The position numbers were made by a program, and so were the translations under genes. This document shows, piece by piece, positions 1 through 9,495 of a stretch of DNA of 64,000 nucleotides. Each line of letters begins with the position of its first letter. Position 1 is the first letter of the stretch. The notes beneath the pieces are model-generated. The model had not been told where the DNA came from, ran no database searches, and saw only the letters and a list, made by a program, of their open reading frames with translations. The stretch is taken from contig QNRL01000002.1 of NCBI GenBank assembly GCA_003315335.1, forward strand, positions 248,001 to 312,000, written 5' to 3'. The stretch is from Pseudocitrobacter faecalis (GTDB lineage Bacteria > Pseudomonadota > Gammaproteobacteria > Enterobacterales > Enterobacteriaceae).

Positions 1-312
1 CAGCAGTCCGTCAATAAAGCGTTGATAAAACGCGATACCTTCTTCATTAAACTCACCGTCGCCATCCGGGCAAACGCGACTCCAGGCAATCTGGAAGCGG
101 TAACAGTTCATGCCCAGATCCTGCATTAAATCAAAATCCTCTTCGAATCGGTGGTAGCTATCGGTAGCGACCTTCCAGTCCGAGGCATTCTCTTTCGGCT
201 CGCGAATGTCATACACCGACATCCCCTTACCGCCCTCGTTCCATGCGCCTTCGGTTTGCATGCTGGAAACGGAGTTTCCCCAAAGAAAATCAGCTGGCAG
301 TTTGTTTATCAT
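1..312 (-). CDS. Glycoside hydrolase family 1 protein (probable 6-phospho-beta-glucosidase), N-terminal part only
   Basis: The gene runs off the left edge; 104 codons are visible from the ATG at 310-312. The translation starts MINKLPADFLWGNSVSSMQT and continues with EGAWNEGGKG, the typical N-terminus of GH1 enzymes (the beta-strand with Trp and Gln followed by the EGAW motif that contacts the glycone). The stretch DSYHRFEEDFDLMQDLG and the following FQIAWSR also fit GH1 phospho-beta-glucosidases. The catalytic acid/base and nucleophile lie outside the window, so substrate and intactness cannot be judged. E. coli K-12 has ldtB next to ybiR, so this is an accessory gene. It is distinct from the second GH1 gene at 14626-16023. 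An operator-like palindrome lies directly upstream. Confidence 0.85.
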   Translation of the reverse strand, partial: MINKLPADFLWGNSVSSMQTEGAWNEGGKGMSVYDIREPKENASDWKVATDSYHRFEEDFDLMQDLGMNCYRFQIAWSRVCPDGDGEFNEEGIAFYQRFIDGLL

Positions 313-325
313 GACGCCCTCAAAA

Positions 326-362
326 ATATGACTATTCAAATAATTTATATGACTAGTCATAT
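326..362. promoter_or_regulatory. Operator-like repeated palindrome upstream of the GH1 gene
   Basis: A perfect 16-base palindrome ATATGACTAGTCATAT lies at 347-362. Its half-site ATATGACTA is repeated at 326-334, exactly 21 bases (two helical turns) away. This arrangement, 14 to 50 bases upstream of the GH1 start on the minus strand, suggests tandem binding of a dimeric repressor, for example of the GntR or LacI type. The regulator is not in the window and its identity is not known. Confidence 0.5.
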
Positions 363-386
363 TAGAAAGCGGTACAGGACGCAACG

Positions 387-409
387 AAAAGGCTCACGTT
401 TTGTGAGCC
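387..409 (-). terminator. Rho-independent terminator of mntR-ybiR
   Basis: GGCTCAC (391-397) and GTGAGCC (403-409) form a 7-bp stem with a 5-base loop. On the minus strand the stem is followed by TTTT, and it lies just after the ybiR stop codon. Confidence 0.7.
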
Positions 410-419
410 TGTCCGAAAA

Positions 420-1538
420 TCAACGTTGACCAAGGAGATGGAGCAAGCCGTAACCGACCAGCGCCGCCCATACCAGCATGGGCAGAGAATAGAGATGGAA
501 ACGCCACCAGATACGGCGATCGTTCGCCATGCGAAGCGCAATCAGGTTGGCAAGCGACCCGGGCAGCAATCCAAAACCACCAACGTTCACCGCCCACGCA
601 AGCAAAATGGAAGGCGGCACATAGTTAAGGAGCAAAATCGTGGAGGGCACGTTGCTGATCACCTGCGAAAGACCCATCGCCGTGAGCCATAAAGAACCGT
701 CCGACAGTTGCCCGACACCATGCAGCGAATGCTGCAAAGCAGGCAGTTGCGTAAGCAGATGCACATCAATAAACATCGCCATAAAGACCAGCAGCAGCGT
801 CCAGTCGACGCTGTAAACCACACGCCGCTCAAGCAACAGGAAGCCCGCCGCCACGCACACCAGCCCCCACAGTTCGAGCTTTATCTCCAGTGCTGCGAGA
901 AAAACCAGATAGAAGGCCAGGCAACTCCACACAAGCTTTGGCCGCCATGACGGTGAGGCGTCGCTACTTTGAAAATGCAATTTTTTCGCCGGGAAGCAGA
1001 ACCAGCAAAGCACGAGCAGCGTTGCCATCATCGCCAGCGCCAGCGGCAACATTTGCAACGTAAAGGCCGGGAAGCTCAGGCCGGAGCGGCCCCACAGCAA
1101 AATGTTCTGCGGATTGCCGATAGGCGTCAGCAGTGAACCGGCGTTCACCGCCAGCGCCTCGAAAATAATCAACCGGTTAACCGGAATGGCGCACCACTTT
1201 TTCAGCGTCAGGGTGAGCGGCACAATGATAAACAGCGCCACATCGTTGGTCAGAAAGGTCGATAGCAACGCGGCCGCCAGCACCATAAAGACAGCCAGCT
1301 GTCGCTCGGTAACAAAACGACGCGCCATCTTACGCCCGAGCACGTCAAAATAACCGCTCTGCTCAACGCCTTTGGTGAGCAGCATTAACCCGCTCAGGGT
1401 AATAATGGTGTGCCAGTCAATCGCCGCAGGCCAACGCGCTGGGGCAAACGGAACCAGAAAAGTCAGGATGACGCCAATGAGCAGCAGCAGGTGCAGAAAA
1501 CGATCGCGCGCCAGCGACCGAATAAAAGGAGGTGTCAT
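420..1538 (-). CDS. ybiR: Anion permease family inner-membrane protein YbiR
   Basis: 372 residues, the same length as E. coli YbiR. It belongs to the ArsB/NhaD-like anion transporter superfamily. About ten hydrophobic segments span the whole protein. The typical intramembrane motifs are visible: [15 protein letters not shown] near residue 95 and [18 protein letters not shown] near residue 135, with a second repeat ([13 protein letters not shown]) near residue 295. Its transported ion is unknown. The start overlaps the mntR stop by four bases (ATGA), so the two genes are probably translated from one mRNA. Co-transcription with the manganese regulator hints at a link to metal or anion balance, but that is inference. 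Confidence 0.9.
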   Translation of the reverse strand: MTPPFIRSLARDRFLHLLLLIGVILTFLVPFAPARWPAAIDWHTIITLSGLMLLTKGVEQSGYFDVLGRKMARRFVTERQLAVFMVLAAALLSTFLTNDVALFIIVPLTLTLKKWCAIPVNRLIIFEALAVNAGSLLTPIGNPQNILLWGRSGLSFPAFTLQMLPLALAMMATLLVLCWFCFPAKKLHFQSSDASPSWRPKLVWSCLAFYLVFLAALEIKLELWGLVCVAAGFLLLERRVVYSVDWTLLLVFMAMFIDVHLLTQLPALQHSLHGVGQLSDGSLWLTAMGLSQVISNVPSTILLLNYVPPSILLAWAVNVGGFGLLPGSLANLIALRMANDRRIWWRFHLYSLPMLVWAALVGYGLLHLLGQR

Positions 1539-2008
1539 TCAATGTACTGCCCATGTTTTTCGGTAAACTGTCGGAACATGTCCAGCGTCTCTTCGCTGAC
1601 ATGATGTTCAATGCCTTCGGCATCGCGGCGGGCGGTATCCTGGCTGACGCCCAGCGCCAGTAAAAAGCTCTCAACGACCTGATGACGCTCGCGGCTCTCC
1701 TGCGCCAGCTTCTCACCTTCAGGAGTCAAAAACACCCCGCGCCAGGGGATCTGCTCAATCAACCCTACACCCGCCAGGCGTTTTAACATTTTCGCCACAG
1801 TTGGTTGTGACACACCCAACCGCGCGGCCATATCCACCTGACGCGCCTCACCCACTTCACGGATCAAATCGGAAATCAGCTCAACGTAGTCATCAATCAG
1901 CTCACGACGGTGCGCTTCCCGCACCTGACGAAACCCTTCAACGTGTTCTTCCACATTCACCAGCTGCGTCACTTTTTTTGTTGTTGGCTTACCTGCGCGG
2001 CGGTTCAT
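1535..2008 (-). CDS. mntR: Manganese-responsive transcriptional regulator MntR
   Basis: 157 residues, DtxR/MntR family. The N-terminal winged helix contains [17 protein letters not shown] (about residues 62-78), which is the recognition helix. The metal-binding dimerisation half contains [10 protein letters not shown] near residue 138, the usual MntR ligand region. Long identical stretches with E. coli MntR, such as [20 protein letters not shown], make the assignment secure. With Mn2+ it represses mntH and mntS and controls mntP in E. coli. A good ribosome binding site (GAGGAAG) precedes the ATG. The divergent neighbour is mntS, as in E. coli, and ybiR follows with a 4-base overlap. Confidence 0.96.
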   Translation of the reverse strand: MNRRAGKPTTKKVTQLVNVEEHVEGFRQVREAHRRELIDDYVELISDLIREVGEARQVDMAARLGVSQPTVAKMLKRLAGVGLIEQIPWRGVFLTPEGEKLAQESRERHQVVESFLLALGVSQDTARRDAEGIEHHVSEETLDMFRQFTEKHGQYIE

Positions 2009-2114
2009 AACACTTCCTCATCGGTGTGACGCGTCAAAGCATCTTAAAAATTGCCTCCATTGTAATGGATCGTGCTCTGAGTACAAAAATTTAACGTTTA
2101 GCCATAGCTATAAA

Positions 2115-2132
2115 ATATAGCCTGTGCTATAT
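2115..2132. promoter_or_regulatory. MntR-binding palindrome in the mntS promoter
   Basis: ATATAGC (2115-2121) and GCTATAT (2126-2132) form a perfect inverted repeat around CTGT. This fits the known E. coli MntR box pattern. It lies 58 bases before the mntS start codon. A degenerate second copy (TTTAGCCATAGCTATAAA) sits immediately upstream at about 2097-2114. The site also lies between the divergent mntR and mntS genes. Confidence 0.75.
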
Positions 2133-2189
2133 CTGTATGTAATGCAATCACTCATCACGGAACGACGAGCGCAAAAGCAGGAGGTTACC

Positions 2190-2315
2190 ATGAACGAATT
2201 CAAGAGGTGTTTACGCGTGTTTAGTCACTCTCCTTTTAAAGTCCGCTTAATGCTGGTTAACATGCTGTGCGATATGATTAACAGCAAACCGCAGCAGGAC
2301 AACAAATCACACTAA
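2190..2315 (+). CDS. mntS: Small protein MntS (manganese chaperone or exporter inhibitor)
   Basis: A 41-residue protein beginning MNEFKRCLRVFSHSPFKVRL, nearly identical to E. coli MntS (42 residues), which is encoded at the same place between mntR and opgE. MntS raises the usable intracellular Mn2+ pool in E. coli, apparently by restraining the MntP exporter, and is repressed by MntR. The ATG at 2190 follows a strong AGGAGG ribosome binding site. The MntR palindrome upstream predicts induction under manganese limitation. E. coli also has the RybA small RNA in this interval; I cannot confirm an RNA here. A terminator hairpin follows the stop codon. Confidence 0.93.
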   Translation: MNEFKRCLRVFSHSPFKVRLMLVNMLCDMINSKPQQDNKSH

Positions 2316-2316
2316 T

Positions 2317-2347
2317 GCGGCGTCGCGGTACGCCGCTTCATTTTTTT
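2317..2347 (+). terminator. Rho-independent terminator after mntS
   Basis: GCGGCGT (2317-2323) pairs with ACGCCGC (2330-2336), followed by TTCA and seven T residues (2341-2347). It starts two bases after the mntS stop. The rest of the gap up to opgE (2348-2595) shows no gene. Confidence 0.85.
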
Positions 2348-2595
2348 GGGTCATTTTTCTGACTGACTCGCTCGTCATGAGCAAAAACCCCACATTTCTT
2401 CCGCTTTTGTAATCATCTTCGCAAAACATTTTGTTATGGGTAGTTGACCAAAAACAGCGTGCGCTTTATCTTCGTGCGGCCCTGCACTTTTGCGGCTCGC
2501 AGATGCGAAGCTTACCCTTCTCTTTACGCAATAATGTCCGGCAAAAAGCCCCTTGACGCCAGGGGACGCACATGGCGTTTTTATAGTTGCGATTT

Positions 2596-4179
2596 ATGAA
2601 TGTCACGCTGAAAGAAACTCTCGCCGCCCGTGGAATTACGCTGAGTCCGTGGACGGGCCTCTATTTCCTGCAATCACTGCTGATCAACCTGGCGCTGGGT
2701 TACCCCTTCAGCCTGTTGTATGCGGTGGCCTTTACCTGCGTGCTCCATTTATTGTGGCGAGCCGCGCCGAAAGTACAGAAAACTGTATTGGGTCTTTATT
2801 CACTGGTGGCGGCGCTCTATTTCCCGTTCAGCCAGGCCTACGGTGCGCCGAACTTTAATACTCTGTTGGCGCTGCATTCGACGAATGTCGAAGAATCCAC
2901 CGAAATGTTTACCATCTTCCCATGGTACAGCTATCTGGTGGCGTTATTCATTTTTGCGCTGGGTGTGATTGCCGTGCGCCGCAAGGCCAGCCCGGTAAAA
3001 CGCTGGGGTAAAATGGAAACCCTGTGTCTGCTATTCAGCGTCGGCACCTTCTTCGTGCAGCCGATTCAAAACCTGGCATGGGGCGGCGTTTTTAAACTTA
3101 AAGATACCGGCTACCCGGCATTTCGTTTTGTGAAGGACGTCATCGTTAATAATAACGAGGTGATTGACGAACAGCAGCGGATGGCACAGTTCGCGCAAAT
3201 GAAGGATACCTGGACGGTGACAGCCGTGAAGCCGAAATATCACACCTATGTGGTGGTGATTGGCGAGAGCGCGCGTCGCGATGCTATGGGCGCGTTTGGC
3301 GGCCACTGGGACAACACACCGTTTGCCAGTTCGGTGAATGGCTATCTGTTTAACGATTATATTGCCGCCAGCGGTTCAACGCAGAAATCGCTGGGGCTGA
3401 CCCTTAACCGCGTCGTCGATGGCAAACCGCAGTATCAGGATAACTTTGTTACCCTGGCTAACCGTGCAGGTTTCCAGACCTGGTGGTTCTCAAACCAGGG
3501 GCAAATCGGTGAATACGACACCGCCATCGCCAGCATCGCGAAACGGGCAGATGAAGTGCAGTTCCTCAAAAGCGGCGATTTTGAAGCCGATAAGAACACC
3601 CAGGACACGGCGCTGCTGAAAATGACCGCACAGGTCTTCGCGTCGCAGCGTACTCAGCCGCAGCTAATTGTGCTGCATTTGATGGGTTCTCATCCGCAGG
3701 CCTGCGACCGCACACACGGAAAATATGACGTCTTTGTGCAATCGAAAGAGACCTCCTGCTATCTCTACACCATGACGCAAACCGACGATCTGCTGCGCCA
3801 GCTTTACGATCAGCTACGCAACAGCGGCGACAGCTTCTCGCTGGTGTACTTCTCCGATCACGGGCTGGCATTTAAAGAGCGCGGCAAAGAGGTGCAGTAT
3901 CTGGCACACGACGATAAGTTCCAGCAGAACTTCCAGGTGCCCTTTATGGTGCTGTCGAGTGATGACAAAGCGCATAAGGTGATTAAAGCGCGACGTTCGG
4001 CGAACGATTTCCTCGGTTTCTTCGCCCAGTGGACGGGCATCAAAGCGAAAGAAATTAGCCAGCGCTATCGTTTTATCTCTGAACAGAAAGCCGGGCCGGT
4101 GTACATCACCAACTTCCAGCTCCAGAAGGTAGATTACAACCATCTGGGTACGGATCTGTTTACGACGAAGAGTCGTTAA
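2596..4179 (+). CDS. opgE: Phosphoethanolamine transferase OpgE (YbiP)
   Basis: 527 residues, an inner-membrane protein of the EptA/OpgB-type alkaline phosphatase superfamily. The N-terminal 170 residues hold about five membrane segments; the rest is the periplasmic catalytic domain. Visible active-site elements are VVVIGESARRDA (metal-binding start of the domain), GSTQKSLGLTLNR with the nucleophilic Thr, and YFSDHGLAF. E. coli OpgE adds phosphoethanolamine to osmoregulated periplasmic glucans. I chose the ATG at 2596 because MNVTLKETL aligns with the E. coli start; an in-frame TTG at 2587 is less likely. No strong ribosome binding site is visible. It is convergent with ompX across a shared terminator. 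Confidence 0.93.
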   Translation: MNVTLKETLAARGITLSPWTGLYFLQSLLINLALGYPFSLLYAVAFTCVLHLLWRAAPKVQKTVLGLYSLVAALYFPFSQAYGAPNFNTLLALHSTNVEESTEMFTIFPWYSYLVALFIFALGVIAVRRKASPVKRWGKMETLCLLFSVGTFFVQPIQNLAWGGVFKLKDTGYPAFRFVKDVIVNNNEVIDEQQRMAQFAQMKDTWTVTAVKPKYHTYVVVIGESARRDAMGAFGGHWDNTPFASSVNGYLFNDYIAASGSTQKSLGLTLNRVVDGKPQYQDNFVTLANRAGFQTWWFSNQGQIGEYDTAIASIAKRADEVQFLKSGDFEADKNTQDTALLKMTAQVFASQRTQPQLIVLHLMGSHPQACDRTHGKYDVFVQSKETSCYLYTMTQTDDLLRQLYDQLRNSGDSFSLVYFSDHGLAFKERGKEVQYLAHDDKFQQNFQVPFMVLSSDDKAHKVIKARRSANDFLGFFAQWTGIKAKEISQRYRFISEQKAGPVYITNFQLQKVDYNHLGTDLFTTKSR

Positions 4180-4184
4180 AACAC

Positions 4185-4256
4185 GCCGGATGGCGCTTCG
4201 CTTATCAGGCCTACGAATCGATACGGTTGTAGGCGGGCAAGCGCAGCGCCTCCGGC
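4185..4256. repeat. REP/BIME element (two inverted REP units)
   Basis: GCCGGATGGCGCTTCGCTTA at 4185 continues to ...CAGGCCTAC (4214), and GTAGGCGGGCAAGCGCAGCG (4229) continues to ...CTCCGGC (4256). These are the two inverted Y/Z-type palindromic units typical of enterobacterial BIMEs, placed between the convergent genes opgE and ompX. Confidence 0.85.
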
Positions 4257-4272
4257 AAAATACAGGCAAAAA

Positions 4273-4297
4273 AAATCCGCCACAAGGGCGGATTTTT
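4273..4297. terminator. Bidirectional terminator between opgE and ompX
   Basis: AAATCCGCC (4273-4281) and GGCGGATTT (4287-4295) form a stem with loop ACAAG. Runs of A before and T after it give a U-tract on either strand, so it can end both opgE and ompX transcripts. Confidence 0.88.
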
Positions 4298-4313
4298 CAT
4301 ATCACCGAAGTGA

Positions 4314-4826
4314 TTAGAAGCGGTAACCAACACCGGCAATCCAGGTGCCAACGTCAACGCTACGAATACGAGACTGCTCGTAAGAGAAGTCCAGAGCAAC
4401 GTTTTCGATCGGGTTGAACTGCAGGCCCGCACCGTAAGAGAAACCGTAGTCGCTGGTGTCGTGTTTGTTCGGCAGATCAGCAGTCTGGAATTTACCGTAA
4501 CCAACACCTACTACGCCGTAGATGCTTGCCCAGTCGTTCAGACGGTAAGCAGGACCTGCGGTGATGCCGTAGTACTGTGATTTATGGTAGTTGTTGTCGC
4601 TGGAGCTACGGTCTTTTTCGGTGTAAGTAAAGGAACCGATAACGCCCAGCGGTTGGTCGTCCATTTCATAGCGGTATTTCAGGTTGAAACCGTTAGCTTT
4701 GTTAGCAACGCCCTGCATATCGCTCTGAGCGTAACCGCCAGTAACGGTAGAAGTTGCAGCTACTGCAGTACCTGCGGATACAGCCAGAACAGCGGCCAGT
4801 GCTGAAAGACATGCAATTTTTTTCAT
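4314..4826 (-). CDS. ompX: Outer membrane protein X
   Basis: 170 residues, an eight-stranded beta-barrel of the OmpX/Ail/PagC family. A signal peptide (residues 1-23) ends ...GTAVAA before TSTVTGGYAQS. The barrel ends with the C-terminal Phe motif VGTWIAGVGYRF needed for Bam-mediated insertion. Long stretches such as YYGITAGPAYR and NDWASIYGVVGVGYG match E. coli OmpX. The start at 4826 is set by the GAGGTGG ribosome binding site; the GTG two codons upstream would bury it. In E. coli the leader near this site is targeted by the small RNAs CyaR and MicA, and the sequence around the ribosome binding site is conserved here. Confidence 0.96.
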   Translation of the reverse strand: MKKIACLSALAAVLAVSAGTAVAATSTVTGGYAQSDMQGVANKANGFNLKYRYEMDDQPLGVIGSFTYTEKDRSSSDNNYHKSQYYGITAGPAYRLNDWASIYGVVGVGYGKFQTADLPNKHDTSDYGFSYGAGLQFNPIENVALDFSYEQSRIRSVDVGTWIAGVGYRF

Positions 4827-5180
4827 AACCACCTCAAATGTGCTTCAAGTAAATCCGTAAGTTTTAAATATATCAAAAATTGTTAGGAAACTCTTTCGAA
4901 CTTGTGATGTCTAAACCTGCCTTTGATGTAACTAAAAATTTCCGGGCTTGGTTATCTCATTCAAACATCACAGGTTTTCCCGAAATACCAGACTAGTATC
5001 ACACAGTGATTTCATCACAATATTCCAGATAATTCCTAGTTTGACAGATTAATAATCCATCGACTAAGGACATTCTAACGGTTCGCGGGCGATTTTTTTT
5101 CAACAATTCCTCAACCGTAGCCTGGTATTTCATTTACACTGCTTTTTTTACTCCGTTTGACACAAATTGACAGGAAAAAG
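4827..5180. other. Divergent regulatory region between ompX and rhtA
   Basis: These 354 bases hold no credible gene. They contain the ompX 5' leader (strong GAGGTGG near 4830) and the upstream regions of both genes, with AT-rich stretches such as TTTTAAATATATCAAAAATTG near 4861-4881. I could not place promoters with confidence. Confidence 0.6.
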
Positions 5181-6068
5181 ATGTCTGGTTTGCTCCGTAA
5201 ATCTCCCGCATGGATGCCCGTGTTGGTTCTCATCGTGTCGATGCTTTCCATTCAGAGCGGTGCATCGCTCGCTAAGTCACTGTTTCCATTGATTGGCGCG
5301 CCGGGTGTCACCGCCCTGCGTCTGGCGCTTGGCACGCTGATTCTGGTTGTCATCTTTAAGCCGTGGCGACTGCGTTTTGCAAAAGAGCAGCGTCTGCCGC
5401 TACTTTTATATGGCCTGTCGCTGGGGGCGATGAACTACATGTTCTATCTCTCTATTCAGCGTATTCCACTGGGGATTGCCGTTGCCCTGGAGTTCACCGG
5501 GCCGCTGGCCGTCGCGCTGTTCGCCTCTCGCCGCGCGGTGGACTTTATCTGGGTTATCCTTGCCGTGCTTGGCCTTTGGTTCCTTCTACCGCTGGGCCAG
5601 GACGTGGCGCACGTCGATCTCACTGGCGCCCTGCTGGCACTGGGGGCTGGCGCAGGCTGGGCCATCTATATTCTGAGCGGCCAACGTGCCGGTGCGGAGC
5701 ATGGCCCGGCGACGGTGGCGATGGGTTCATTAATTGCGGCAGTGATTTTTGTGCCGCTTGGGGTATTACAGTCTGTTGATGTGAGCTGGCACTGGTCAAT
5801 TCTGCCGATCGGCCTGGCCATTGCCGTGCTCTCAACGGCCCTGCCCTATTCACTCGAAATGCTGGCCCTGACTCGCTTGCCAACACGCACCTTCGGCACA
5901 CTGATGAGCCTCGAACCTGGCCTCGCCGCCATTTCAGGCATGATCTTCCTCGGCGAGACGCTGACGGGCACGCAAACTTTAGCGCTGGCCGCCATTATTG
6001 CCGCGTCGATGGGGTCTACGCTGACAATGCGGCGCGATACAAAAATTCAGAAAGTAGATGTGAGTTAA
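5181..6068 (+). CDS. rhtA: Threonine/homoserine exporter RhtA
   Basis: 295 residues, the same length as E. coli RhtA (YbiF). It is a DMT/EamA-family inner-membrane exporter with ten transmembrane segments in two repeats. Conserved stretches include QSGASLAKSLFPLIGAPGVT near the N-terminus and PYSLEMLALTRLPTRTFGTL in the second half. It exports homoserine, threonine and some other amino acids in E. coli. I chose the ATG at 5181, preceded by AGGAAA, over an in-frame TTG at 5157, because the protein length and N-terminus then match the family. It is a single gene between ompX and dps. Confidence 0.94.
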   Translation: MSGLLRKSPAWMPVLVLIVSMLSIQSGASLAKSLFPLIGAPGVTALRLALGTLILVVIFKPWRLRFAKEQRLPLLLYGLSLGAMNYMFYLSIQRIPLGIAVALEFTGPLAVALFASRRAVDFIWVILAVLGLWFLLPLGQDVAHVDLTGALLALGAGAGWAIYILSGQRAGAEHGPATVAMGSLIAAVIFVPLGVLQSVDVSWHWSILPIGLAIAVLSTALPYSLEMLALTRLPTRTFGTLMSLEPGLAAISGMIFLGETLTGTQTLALAAIIAASMGSTLTMRRDTKIQKVDVS

Positions 6069-6080
6069 AGCTTAATGTCG

Positions 6081-7795
<1,715 letters not shown>

Positions 7796-7811
7796 GATTG
7801 ACTGAGATTAT

Positions 7812-7849
7812 CGTGCCCGGTTGCGCACTGCGCACCGGGCACGTTTTTT
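7812..7849 (+). terminator. Intraoperonic hairpin with U-tract between glnH and glnP
   Basis: CGTGCCCGGT (7812-7821) pairs with ACCGGGCACG (7834-7843), followed by six T residues (7844-7849). It has full terminator form but sits inside the operon, so it probably acts as a partial terminator or as a stabiliser of the glnH message. Confidence 0.75.
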
Positions 7850-7903
7850 AGCACACCCTTTTAGTGGGCTATTGTTCTTCCACCACGGTAACAGGAACAC
7901 ATT

Positions 7904-8563
7904 ATGCAGTTTGACTGGAGCGTCATCTGGCCGGCCATTCCAATTTTGCTGGATGGCGCCAAAATGACTCTGTGGATTTCGATCCTTGGCCTCGCCGGAG
8001 GTATTGTTATCGGTCTGTTGGCCGGTTTAGCACGAACCTATGGCGGCTGGATTTCAAACCACATTGCCCTTGTTTTTATCGAAGTGATCCGCGGCACGCC
8101 TATCGTGGTGCAGGTGATGTATATCTACTTCGCCCTGCCGATGGCCTTCCCGGACATCCGCATCGATACCTTCACCGCCGCCGTGATCACCATCATGATC
8201 AACTCCGGCGCCTATATCGCGGAAATCACCCGTGGTTCAGTTCTCTCGATTCACAAAGGCTTCAGTGAAGCCGGGCTGGCGCTGGGGCTGTCTCGTCGCG
8301 AAACCATTCGCCATGTGATTATGCCGCTGGCGCTCCGTCGTATGCTGCCAGCGTTGGGTAACCAGCTGATTATCAGTATCAAAGACACCTCGCTGTTTAT
8401 CGTTATCGGCGCTGCCGAATTGACCCGCAGCGGCCAGGAAATTATCGCCGGTAACTTCCGCGCGCTGGAAATCTGGACTGCCGTCGGCGTTATCTACCTG
8501 ATCATTACTCAGGTGCTGAACATCGTGCTTCGCATTCTTGAAAGAAGGATGAAAATCCTGTGA
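7904..8563 (+). CDS. glnP: Glutamine ABC transporter permease
   Basis: 219 residues, the same as E. coli GlnP, with about five membrane segments. The HisM/GlnP-type permease signature is visible: [17 protein letters not shown] near residue 60 and the cytoplasmic EAA loop [20 protein letters not shown] near residue 122, which couples to GlnQ. It forms the membrane channel, probably as a homodimer. It follows glnH after a hairpin, with ACAGGAAC as ribosome binding site. Its stop overlaps the glnQ start by four bases (GTGA), so the two are translationally coupled. Confidence 0.97.
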   Translation: MQFDWSVIWPAIPILLDGAKMTLWISILGLAGGIVIGLLAGLARTYGGWISNHIALVFIEVIRGTPIVVQVMYIYFALPMAFPDIRIDTFTAAVITIMINSGAYIAEITRGSVLSIHKGFSEAGLALGLSRRETIRHVIMPLALRRMLPALGNQLIISIKDTSLFIVIGAAELTRSGQEIIAGNFRALEIWTAVGVIYLIITQVLNIVLRILERRMKIL

Positions 8564-9282
8564 TTGAATTTAAAAACGTTTCCAAGCACTTTGGCAAAAC
8601 CCAGGTGCTACACAATATCGATCTCAACGTGAAACAGGGCGAAGTCGTGGTGATCATCGGGCCATCCGGTTCCGGTAAATCCACCCTGCTGCGCTGCATA
8701 AATAAGCTTGAAGAGATCACCAGCGGCGATTTGATTGTCGATGGACTGAAGGTCAACGATCCGAAAGTGGATGAACGCCTGATTCGTCAGGAAGCCGGCA
8801 TGGTGTTCCAGCAGTTCTACCTCTTCCCGCATCTCACGGCGCTGGAGAATGTGATGTTCGGCCCGCTGCGCGTACGCGGTACGCAAAAGGCAGATGCGGA
8901 AAAACTGGCGAAAGAGTTGCTGGCGAAAGTGGGCCTCGCGGAACGCGCGCATCATTACCCGTCTGAACTCTCCGGCGGCCAGCAGCAGCGCGTGGCAATC
9001 GCCCGTGCACTGGCGGTAAAACCAAAAATGATGCTGTTCGATGAACCAACCTCTGCGCTTGACCCGGAATTGCGTCATGAAGTACTAAAAGTGATGCAGG
9101 ATCTGGCCGAAGAAGGCATGACCATGGTTATCGTGACCCATGAGATTGGCTTTGCCGAGAAAGTCGCGTCGCGGCTGATCTTTATCGATAAAGGCCGTAT
9201 TGCGGAAGATGGCGACCCGCAGACACTGGTAAAAAACCCGCCGAGCCAGCGTTTGCAGGAGTTTTTGCAGCACGTATCGTAA
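8560..9282 (+). CDS. glnQ: Glutamine ABC transporter ATP-binding protein
   Basis: 240 residues with a GTG start overlapping the glnP stop. All nucleotide-binding motifs are present: Walker [10 protein letters not shown] (about 34-42), Q-loop [12 protein letters not shown], signature [15 protein letters not shown], Walker [13 protein letters not shown] and the H-loop IVTHE. The sequence is nearly identical to E. coli GlnQ. It energises glutamine import through GlnP. No terminator of usual form follows directly; the next sequence is a dispersed palindromic repeat that may serve to end or protect the transcript. Confidence 0.97.
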   Translation: MIEFKNVSKHFGKTQVLHNIDLNVKQGEVVVIIGPSGSGKSTLLRCINKLEEITSGDLIVDGLKVNDPKVDERLIRQEAGMVFQQFYLFPHLTALENVMFGPLRVRGTQKADAEKLAKELLAKVGLAERAHHYPSELSGGQQQRVAIARALAVKPKMMLFDEPTSALDPELRHEVLKVMQDLAEEGMTMVIVTHEIGFAEKVASRLIFIDKGRIAEDGDPQTLVKNPPSQRLQEFLQHVS

Positions 9283-9286
9283 TTAT

Positions 9287-9395
9287 CCCCCTCACCCTGG
9301 CCCTCTCCCTCAAGGGAGAGGGAACTGTCCGTGCAAGCGGTGAGGCCGGTGCGATTTTTCTCCCTCTCCCCGTGGGAGAGGGTCGGGATGAGGGC
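9287..9395. repeat. Dispersed imperfect palindrome of the CCCTCACCC/GGATGAGGG type
   Basis: The element begins CCCCCTCACCCTGGCCCTC at 9287, contains two internal hairpins (CCCTCTCCCT/AGGGAGAGGG at 9301-9322 and CCCTCTCCC/GGGAGAGGG at 9362-9382) and closes with GGATGAGGG at about 9386-9394. The outer ends are inverted. Similar C-rich palindromic repeats are known in intergenic regions of many enterics; I did not compare copies. Confidence 0.65.
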
Positions 9396-9495
9396 AACAA
9401 CGCGCACCGAGTCCCGGTATTTCTCCCAAAAACCTTCCCCCTTCTCCTCGCAATCTATACTTAACCCTTTGTGATTGTTGCTTTCGGAGGGACTC

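Noticed and set aside
2587-2595. An upstream TTG start for opgE
   Set aside because: It adds three residues not found in E. coli OpgE and has no better ribosome binding site than the ATG at 2596.
9287-9395. CRISPR-like repeats between glnQ and ybiO
   Set aside because: The repeated units are hairpin arms within one palindromic element, not regularly spaced direct repeats with spacers, and no cas gene is present.
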